Positions 56,575 to 64,000 of a stretch of DNA of 64,000 nucleotides are shown here, piece after piece. This stretch comes from Manihot esculenta (taxonomy: Eukaryota > Streptophyta > Magnoliopsida > Malpighiales > Euphorbiaceae), in the NCBI RefSeq assembly GCF_001659605.2, contig NC_035164.2:19314000-19377999 (forward strand), in the 5' to 3' direction. Both the position numbers and the translations under genes were made by a program. The notes beneath the pieces are model-generated. The model was not told the DNA's origin and ran no database searches. It saw nothing but the letters and a program-made list of their open reading frames with translations. The stretch's first letter is position 1. Each line of letters begins with the position of its first letter.

Positions 56575-56740
56575 AGAGTTGAGTAGTTTTTATTTTAATT
56601 GAAAAATCGAATCGAATCAAATTCAACTAATTTTTTTATTTTATTTTAATTTTAATTTTATTATGTTTAGTCCATTTATTATCTTTAAAATATTCAATTT
56701 TTTACTTTGGTTTGATTTATTAAACAAATTTAATGGTAAA
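56575..56740. mobile_element. MITE-like repeat fragment, copy 3
   Basis: GAGTTGAGTAGTTTTTATTTT, then GAAAAATCGAATCGAATCAA; the same opening layout as 43503. It seems shorter than the other copies. Confidence 0.4.
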
Positions 56741-56766
56741 AACTGAACATACTATATATATATATG

Positions 56767-57300
56767 TGTATAAAAGACAGCTAAACCGAGTTGCCTTTAC
56801 TCCTTCTGCTTTTTCATCTTCTCCCACAAGCCCACATCATTTTTTGTATCTTATCTTCTGGAGACCCTCCTATCCTATGTTCCTTCTTCATCCCTTCACC
56901 CATTTTAAGTTCTCCCTCGTCCGTCTCTCCTCTTTCTTATTCTTCTTCTGTCACAGATCGAGAGTAAAGAAGATGGCCATCCCGCAATCTGCATTTGTAT
57001 GCTCTTCTTCGTTTGTTATTCTTATTTGATATGTGTCCCACACATTATTTGTACTAGAGACATTAGAATCATAACCCACAAAGACCCATGGATGAGTATG
57101 GGAACTTTCGATTGTGTTCCTCAATCTCTCGTCGGCTGCATTTCTCCTCATATTTTAGAGAACAAATTGCACCATCAGATAATTATTTTGTATTGTTTGC
57201 ATGAATTTGTTCATGTGCATCTTCTTGTTGATTTGTGTACTAAGAATGGTATTGTCGTTGAATGGGATTTCTTACAATTGTATTTGATCCATATACAATT
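56767..57300 (+). pseudogene. Possible promoter and first exon of a gene cut by LTR insertion
   Basis: TATATATGTGTATAAAAGACAG-type promoter DNA (TATAAAA at 56769) is followed by about 200 bp of C/T-rich leader-like DNA and an ATG at 56973 in a good context (AAGATGGCC). The frame reads MAIPQSAF and could splice at TTT|GTATGC (56998). A Tekay LTR starts at 57301, so anything downstream is separated. I recognise no family; it may also be chance. Confidence 0.3.
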
Positions 57301-57498
57301 TGTAATACCCGGCTAGACCCCAGCACCAGAATTTCTACCTTCCGGCGGACTCTCCGTTGGAATCCGGAATTTCTCAAATGTCGGAGCCTTCTAGAAGGAT
57401 AAAATAAAGGTTTTCTAAAATATTTTTATGTGTTTTTATGGTTTTAATGAAGAAAGAAATTGAGTTTTAAAAGAAAAGACCAAGGAGGAAAAGTCCAG
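57301..57498 (+). repeat. Tekay-type LTR 5' fragment (198 bp), host of Tek-4
   Basis: TGTAATACCCGGCTAGACCC followed by DNA closest to the start of the Tek-1 LTR (3074 onward: GTTTTCTAAAATATTTTTA, AAGAAAAGACCAAGGAGG). It is cut at 57498 where a second LTR start appears. The rest presumably lies beyond Tek-4, outside the window. Left flank CAATT would be half of its target duplication. Confidence 0.9.
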
Positions 57499-57854
57499 TG
57501 TAATACCCGGCTAGACTCAGGTATCAGAATTCCTACCGTCCGGTGGAATCTCGGATGTCGGAAGCCTCTAGTAGGGTAAAACCATGTTTTTATGAAATGT
57601 TTTAATGTGTTTTATGTTTTAAGCATGAAAGAAAATGAGTTTTTGCATAAAAATAGTATTGGAGGAAAACGCAGATTCGGCCGCCGAACCTCAAGTTCGG
57701 CTGCCGAACATGCATGCGTTTCGGGTGTGCTTTAGGCCCCCGAAAGCATAAGTGAGGGAAGTCCAGGTTCGGCCGCCGAACCTCAAGTTCGGCCGCCGAA
57801 CATGGCATGCATGCGGAGGCACATTCGGCCCCCGAACGTGGTCTGGCCAGCCAC

Positions 57855-57861
57855 TATAAAA
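57855..57861 (+). promoter_or_regulatory. TATA box of Tek-4 LTR
   Basis: TATAAAA in TGGCCAGCCACTATAAAAGG, matching Tek-2. Transcription would start about 30 bp downstream. Confidence 0.78.
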
Positions 57862-58386
57862 GGGTCCCTTAGCCGAAAACGGGCGAGCTTTTCCCCATTT
57901 TCGGCCAAGGTGAGCTCTTCGCCGTCCCTCACCCATCTTTGATGTTCTTCCTCTAGATCTTTCAAGATTTTCATTTGTTTTAACTTGGTTTTGAAGATTT
58001 AAGCTTTTGAGCAAAGTTTTGGAGCTTGGAGGTTCAACAACCCAATCTCTCCCAACTCCGAGTTTTTGGTCGTCTCTCTCGATCTTCAAGAGGTAAGAGT
58101 CGATCTTAAGCTCATTGCATGTTTTAAGTAAGTTTTAAGTAGATCTATGGGGGTAGAATGCATGTTTAGGTTATGGTTATGTTTTTGGAGTTTATGGGTA
58201 TAAATGTATGTTCATGAACAATGTGAGTTTCTTGATGTGTTGTAGATGGGGTTTATGTTGGTTTGAGACCTCTAAGAACATGTATGCTTGTGTTTGTGTG
58301 TTGTAGAATAAGTTTAATGCATGTTGAAAAGGTTTGGAGGCGAAATGTGCAAAGGGAGCCAAGTTTCTGCCTTTTGGCAGAAACCA

Positions 58387-58635
58387 GGTTCGGCAGTCGA
58401 AGGACTTTCGGCCGCCGAACATGGCTGGGGAAGCAGCCTTTCGGCTGCCGAAGCTTGCCCCCGAAAGGAGACTTTCGTCTCTGTCTGGCAGTTTCGGCCG
58501 CCGGAAGTGCCGCCGAACATGCATGAGTTTCGTCTCTGTCTGGAAATTTCGGCCGCCGAAGGTGCCGCCGAACCTGCCTGACTTTCGGCTCTGGAGGGAC
58601 TTTCGGCCGCCGAACCTGCCGCCGAAAGTGCCCTG
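58387..58635 (+). repeat. Downstream palindrome/tandem cluster in Tek-4 LTR
   Basis: Three tandem units combine TTTCGTCTCTG or TTTCGGCTCTGG with TTCGGCCGCCGAA/GGAA and a following GTGCCGCCGAA, plus two solitary sites at the left end. Same layout as in Tek-1 (4118-4378) and Tek-2. Confidence 0.85.
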
Positions 58636-58984
58636 TCCAGGCCTCCTTTGCATGATTTTGTATGGTCGTTTCATGATGTTTTAGGGGGTTTTTGGGGAGT
58701 AGTTTATAGTTATGTTCAGGTGTGTTTGGTCCCTCATTTGAGTCCACCTGTGTAGGTTCGGACCCGAGGAACCGAGGACCCCAGCAGTGAGTTCAGCTGC
58801 TTCGGTGTTGTCAGAGTCAGCCAGAGGTGAGTGGAACTAAACTTAATCTTTTAAATTAAATGTTTTATCATGTTTCATGCATCATGATTATGCAATAGGA
58901 TGATTGCATTAGTTTTCACGAATATGCCGCATTGCATCGATTGTTGTTGATGTGGGTGAATGTTGGATGACCCAATTAGTCCAT

Positions 58985-59172
58985 GACAGGAAGACCAGGA
59001 CCCCATTCTACGGCCTGGCACAGAGTAAGGAAAGACCAGGACCCCATTCTACAGCCTGGCACGGTTATGGGACTCGAAGACCAGGAGCCCAGAGGAGGCC
59101 CTGGGGCAATGGTAAGTAATGTATGCTATGACAGGAAGACCAGGACCCCATGCTACGGCCTGGCACAGAGTT
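58985..59172 (+). repeat. GAAGACCAGG...CCTGGCAC repeat array in Tek-4 LTR
   Basis: Four units of about 40 bp (58989, 59031, 59076 variant, 59133): AGACCAGGACCCCATTCTAC, then GGCCTGGCAC. The CCAGG...CCTGG arms are inverted, but with a longer loop than the CCTGGCC array of Tek-1/Tek-2, which occupies the same LTR position. Confidence 0.85.
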
Positions 59173-59795
59173 AGCTTGGACTAATTGGTGACAAGTTCAC
59201 CCAACCCTTATGTGAATTGTCTGTGTTATGATGCATTTCATAGAGCATAGTGTTAATATGTTTTATAGTTCTGCTCACTGGGCTTTTAGCTCACCCCTCT
59301 CCCTTTACTCCCAGGCTTGCAGGTGCAGTATAGAGCAGGAGTCCGGATAGAGTAAAGAAGTCCTGTTTATGTAATAGCTAGCAATGGACATGATCAAATT
59401 GTATTGTAATGTCTTATTCAGTATAGATATGTATTGAGATGATGTATATGGATGTTAGTGTGTGCTTGACCATAGATTGTTGTTATCCCTTTTATTACAT
59501 GATCTTAGAGATTTTATGATGTTTATGTAAACCAACTCAACATATGTTAGGTCACCCATTTGGGGGCACTGATGAGATCCCACAGAGGGATCAATGTTAT
59601 GTTTATGTTATGCACAGGTTGAGTTTGGTTGATGTATATGGAAAGAAAAGTTTTAATTTTTATGTATGTTGTTGATGATGTATGGGATTATACAGGTTTA
59701 CAGGTTATAGGTCAGGCTTGCTACGGGTCCCGGCGGCCTTAAGCCGATCTGGATCCTAGCGCCGGTAGCGGTCCGATTTTCGGGTCGTTACATAA

Positions 59796-59808
59796 TGGTA
59801 TCAGAGCC
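59796..59808 (+). other. Primer-binding site of Tek-4
   Basis: TGGTATCAGAGCC three bases after the LTR; same initiator Met-tRNA type as in Tek-1 and Tek-3. Confidence 0.92.
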
Positions 59809-60063
59809 CTAGGTTCATATGGTCGGACCTAGAGTGTCGGGCTCATAGATGTTATAGAAGGTCAAGCACAATAGGAAAGATCATGTCCACTAGGATAGGA
59901 TGTGGAGTCCTGTCTTGCATGATGATGTGAAATGCCATGATAATATGCATGTGCATTAATGATATGCTATGATATGTGATGTATGTGATGCGGGTTCATG
60001 TGTGCCCACATGAACCATATGATGCTAATGTTGTGTTGTGTGTACTGTTTTTCAGAAAATAGG

Positions 60064-60654
60064 ATGAGGGGAACTCGTCGATCAGCAAGATTGACTGGAG
60101 TGCCACCTGAGGATGAGGGCATGAGCGCCCGTCCTCCAGCATTGCCTAGGGCAATGTCTAGTAGGTCTAGCAGAGACAGAGCAGCAAGAGACCCTAGAAG
60201 GTCTTTGGATCTGGGTAGAAGCAGATCAGTCAGAGGAACAGTTCAGGGAGGAGCGTCTGAGGGTATGGGGGATGATATGGATGTAGAGCAGAGGAGGGAT
60301 GGCAGTCTGGGAGTTATCATGTCAGAAGAAGGAATGGGAGAATCCCAAGGAGGCACTCAGGCCTCGGGATTTGTTCAGCCACCCCACTACCCACACTTCT
60401 CACAACATCCCGGGTATTCGATGGGAGGTACATCGGATTACCCTAGCTTCACCCCTTATCCCACACAGATGCCATACCCACCTTACTACCCACCTTACTC
60501 ACAGTACCCAATGTATCCACCTCCACTCTACTATCCAAATCCAGCAGACCCTACCTCAGAAAATGTTGCACCACCTCCACCACCTACAGAACCAGCAGCC
60601 CCAGTTGCTCAGCCACTAGACCTAGCTCAGCCAGTGGGAGCAAGGTTAAGATGA
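60064..60654 (+). pseudogene. Gag N-terminal part of Tek-4 (frameshifted)
   Basis: Start at MRGTRRSARLTG (60064), preceded by TTTTTCAG ending 60055; an in-frame ATG at 59998 is less likely. The 196-residue frame has a basic N-terminus, SEEGMGESQGGTQ, and Pro/Tyr-rich repeats (YPPYYPPYSQYPMYPPP) before an off-frame end at TGA 60652-60654. The homologous gag core continues in the frame starting at position 60651, so a one-base loss (or equivalent) lies at about 60610-60650. Confidence 0.88.
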
Positions 60655-63600
60655 CTGACTACATGAAATTGGGTGCTCCCCAGTATGAAAAAGGGGATGA
60701 CCCATTTGTATATCTTGAAAGGGTTAAAGTGATCACAGAGGAGATTGGGGCTGATGACAGTAGAGCCATTCAGATGGCCGGGTTCACGCTTAAGTGCAAG
60801 AAGGCATGAGAGTGGTTCAAGAATTATGTGAACCCGAGAGTGGACAGCATGTCCTGGGAAGAGTTTGCAAACGAGTTTGCAGGATGGGCTTTTCCCGATA
60901 GTTCAAGGGAGCTGAAGATGATAGAATTTGAACAGTTGAGGCAGGCGGATGAAATGAGTGTAGAGGAGTACACCGACAGATTTTTGGAGCTGTTGCCTTT
61001 TGCTGGGCAGAGTCTGGACACAGATTCAAAGAGGTCAAGGAGGTATGTCATGAAACTTCATTCCAGGTATTCCTCCTTGATCCAGTCAGTGGACAGGGAG
61101 AGCTTCCATGCCATAGTAGATATGGCCAGGAAAATGGAGGCCAGTGCCATCGTTCAGGGGACAGTTAAGCAGTCAGTGGCACAGTCTTCCGGTTCTAAAA
61201 CTCCGGGTGGGGGAAGGTTAGATCCTTCTACCCTGAGTGCAGCAGCTTCAGCCAGTAAGAGATGGGGTAAACCCAAGGGTAAGAAGAACAAGTTTTGGAG
61301 TAAAGTCAAGTCCAGTTTGGGATTTGGAAGTGGCTCAAGCTCTGGTGCGGATAATGCAGTTTGTGCGAGGTGTGGTAAGCCACACAAGGGAGTATGTCGG
61401 TTTGGGACGAACACCTGTTTCAGATGTGGTCAGGAGGGGCATATGGCTCGAGAATGTCCAAGAGCAGTCCCGATGGCTCAGTCCCAGCAGACAGCCTCAG
61501 GCAGTGTAGCGCAGCCAGCAGCTCCAGCCATGACTCAGGCCAGTGGCAGAGGCAGAGGGAGAGGGGCAGCCTCTTCTTCAGCGGGTTTCAGAGGTGAAGG
61601 TCCATCAGCTCCAGCACGGATCTTCACAATGACACAGCAGGAGGCAGATGCATCTAACACCGTAGTGGCAGGTAACTTAATTATTGGTTGTTCAGATGTG
61701 TATGCCTTGATGGACCCTGGTGCATCTCATTCTTTTATTGCTCCGAGAGCCGTGGGGAGGTTAGGTCTGATAACTTCTGGGTTAGAGTGTCCTCTCTGGA
61801 TCAGTGGACCCAAGTGTGATCCATCAGTGGCAGAGTCAGTCTGCCAGTGTAGTCCTGTGTTTGTTGAGGGAAGATGCTTGTCCGCCGACCTAGTGGTTCT
61901 AGATTTGACAGATTTTGACGTCATTCTAGGGATGGACTGGTTATCTACCCATGGTGCTACCTTGGACTGCAGGGACAAGGTAGTCAGGTTCAGAGGTCAG
62001 GATGGGTCTGAGGTTGTCTTCAGAGGAGACAGGAGGGGTACACCTAGAGGTCTGATATCAGCTCTTCAGGCTCGTAGGTTGCTCAGGAGGGGATGTCAGG
62101 AGTATTTGACTCATGTGAGAGAGCTTAGCAGTCAGGTTAGAGAGCCCGCCTCGGTGCCAGTGGTTAGAGAGTTCTTAGATGTGTTCCCAGACGAGCTGCC
62201 AGGTTTACCACTTGCTAGGGAGATAGAGTTCGAGATAGAACTAATGCCTGGAACCCGACCGATCTCTATCCCTCCCTACAGGATGGCGCCAGCAGAATTG
62301 AAAGAGTTGAAGGAGCAGTTGCAGGAGCTGGTAGACAAAGGCTTCATCCGACCGAGTACCTCACCCTGGGGTGCTCCAGTTTTGTTTGTGAGAAAGAAGG
62401 ATGGATCCCTTAGACTTTGTATCGACTACAGACAGTTGAACAAAGTCACTACCAAGAACAAATACCCTTTGCCAAGGATCGACGATCTATTCGACCAACT
62501 AGCAGGAGCGGGTTGCTTCTCTAAAATAGATCTGAGATCTGGGTATCATCAGCTGAGGATCAGAGAAGAAGACGTGCCAAAGACGGCTTTCAGGACCAGA
62601 TATGGGCATTTTGAGTTCCTTGTAATGCCGTTCGGGTTGACCAACGCCCCTGCAGCATTCATGGATCTCATGAACAGAGTGTTTAGTCAGTACCTGGATC
62701 ACTTTGTTATTGTCTTCATAGATGATATCTTAGTGTATTCCAGGAATGCAGAGGAGCATGCCCATCATCTGCGGTTGGTTTTGCAGACCTTGAGGGAACA
62801 TGGCTTGTATGCCAAGTTCTCTAAGTGTGAGTTCTGGCTGAGGAGCATTTCGTTCTTGGGGCATGTAGTGTCAGAGAATGGGATAGAGGTGGACCCCAAG
62901 AAGACAGAAACTGTGGCTAACTGGCCTAGACCCACTTCAGTGACGGAGATCAGGAGTTTCTTAGGTTTGGCAGGTTACTACAGGAGGTTCGTTCAGGACT
63001 TTTCGAAAATAGCAGCTCCTCTGACCAGGTTAACCAGGAAGAATCAGAAGTTTCTGTGGACCGACCAGTGCGAAGAGAGTTTTGAAGAGCTTAAGAAGAG
63101 GTTGACTTCAGCACCAGTTTTAGCTCTGCCATCTAGTGATGAGGACTTTACAGTCTTTTGTGATGCGTCCCGTGTGGGACTGGATTGTGTACTGATGCAA
63201 AATGAGAGGGTGATTGCTTATGCTTCGAGGCAGTTAAGGAAGCATGAGTTGAATTACCCCACACATGACCTTGAGATGGCAGCAGTAATCTTTGCACTCA
63301 AGATGTGGAGGCACTACCTCTATGGGGTAAAATGTGAGATCTTCACAGATCATAAAAGCCTGCAGTACATCCTGAGTCAAAGAGATTTGAACTTGAGACA
63401 GAGAAGATGGGTAGAACTGCTAAGTGACTATGATTGTAAGATTCAGTATCATCCGGGTAAGGCGAATGTCGTGGCAGACGCCCTAAGCCGGAAGTCACTA
63501 GGCAGTCTATCCCACATCACGGCAGAGAGAAGACCAGTGGTGAAGGAGTTTTACAAGCTCATCGATGAAGGTCTACAGTTGGAGTTGTCTAGTACAGGTG

Positions 63601-64000
63601 ACTTGATCGCTCAGATGAAAGTGACACCCGTGTTTCTGGAGCAGGTGGCTCAGAAACAGCATGAGGACCCAGAGTTAGTGAAGATTGCCAGGACTGTTCA
63701 GTCAGGCAAAGACAGTGAGTTCAGATTTGACAGCAAGGGGATCCTCCGCTATGGGAGTCGTTTATGTGTACCAGATGACATAGGGCTAAAAGGAGACATT
63801 ATGAGAGAGGCTCATAATGCAAGATACAACATTCACCCCGGAGCCACCAAGATGTATCAGGATCTGAAAAAGGTTTATTGGTGGCCAGCTATGAAGAGAG
63901 AAGTGGCACAGTTTGTGTCAGCCTGCGAAGTATGTCAGAGGGTGAAGCTGGAACATCAGAAGCCGGCTGGAATGCTTAACCCGCTATCTATTCCAGAGTG
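60655..64000 (+). pseudogene. Gag core and Pol of Tek-4 (open past window end)
   Basis: Frame with codons at positions divisible by three. Gag core begins at 60651; TGA at 60807-60809 stands where relatives have an Arg codon. From 60810 the frame is open to 64000 (about 1063 codons). Zinc motifs are at 61362-61397 and 61416-61457 ([14 protein letters not shown]). Protease has DPGAS (61713). RT (62150-62990) has FIDD at about 62718-62726. RNase H (63120-63490) has FCDAS intact, with GLDC where GLGC is usual. The integrase zinc domain (H at 63813, C-x2-C near 63925) is at the edge. The integrase core and chromodomain must be outside. Two lesions in gag make the copy formally defective. Confidence 0.92.

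Larger units (their letters stand above)
57499..59792 (+). repeat. Tek-4 5' LTR (2294 bp)
   Basis: TGTAATACCCGGCTAGACTC...TTTTCGGGTCGTTACA. Contains upstream palindromes (57676-57835), TATAAAA (57855-57861), GGTGAG and AGGTAAGAG donor-like sites (about 57908 and 58091), a downstream palindrome cluster, a pair/triple repeat array and the acceptor-like CTTGCAG near 59323. Confidence 0.95.
57499..64000 (+). mobile_element. Tek-4, nearly complete Tekay-type chromovirus, 3' end outside window
   Basis: 5' LTR (57499-59792), Met-tRNA primer site, gag and pol through the integrase zinc domain are in the window. It is inserted in another Tekay LTR, with TCCAG (57494-57498) as the expected left target duplication. 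Gag has one frameshift and one stop; the pol frame is open to the window edge. It is the best candidate here for a source, or recent relative of a source, of trans-acting enzymes for Tek-1/Tek-3-type elements. Confidence 0.93.

Noticed and set aside
1..64000. tRNA or rRNA genes
   Set aside because: The only tRNA-like words seen are the primer-binding sites of the LTR elements; no cloverleaf with A and B boxes was noticed.

Overview
The window is nuclear DNA of a flowering plant, almost certainly a eudicot. It is AT-rich, has plant-type introns and contains one complete cell-wall glycosidase gene. Most of the rest is LTR-retrotransposon sequence in nested layers, with a CACTA transposon remnant and MITE-like repeats. 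A woody Euphorbiaceae species (cassava or rubber-tree type) would fit, but that is a weak guess. No prokaryotic features are present.

Left block (1-21216): three nested Ty3/gypsy elements of the Tekay/Del chromovirus type, here called Tek-1, Tek-2 and Tek-3. Tek-2 is the host. It is a full gag-pol-chromodomain element whose 5' end lies left of the window; it runs from 5627 to its 3' LTR at 19149-21216. Tek-1 (up to 5626) sits in its gag. Tek-3 (7524-16433, minus strand, 5-bp target duplication ACAGA) sits in its reverse transcriptase. Tek-1 and Tek-3 are non-autonomous: gag is shortened and only scraps of pol remain. The two 2.3-kb LTRs of Tek-3 are almost identical, so a pol-less element moved recently.

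Gene (24284-28238, minus strand): a six-exon GH3 beta-D-xylosidase/alpha-L-arabinofuranosidase of the BXL3/BXL4 group. It is intact and predicted to give a 776-residue secreted enzyme.

Middle block (28.8-49.3 kb): AT-rich DNA with three decayed minus-strand Tat-lineage gypsy elements (Tat-1 at 29.5-33.9 kb, Tat-2 at 38.5-42.7 kb, Tat-3 at 47.3-49.3 kb). They share a roughly 0.54-kb LTR with TGATG...CATCA ends and a minus-strand TATA box. Tat-1 keeps protease, RT, two RNase H domains and integrase. Tat-2 has lost pol but carries long tandem arrays. Tat-3 keeps an antisense extra ORF beside its 3' LTR. MITE-like and foldback repeats lie between them.

Right block (49.3-64 kb): a copia-type LTR (49348-51124); a CACTA/En-Spm transposase remnant (51.9-54.7 kb) split by a solo Tekay LTR with TSD TCAAT; a possible truncated gene start near 56.8-57.0 kb; then a Tekay LTR fragment (57301-57498) interrupted by Tek-4 (57499 to beyond the window end). 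Tek-4 has gag broken by one frameshift and one stop, but its following frame is open for more than 1,000 codons.

Recurrent themes are two classes of short odd-centred palindrome arrays in every Tekay LTR, decay dominated by C-to-T/G-to-A changes, and the coexistence of autonomous-type and pol-less relatives. All calls come from reading the sequence; no database search was run.
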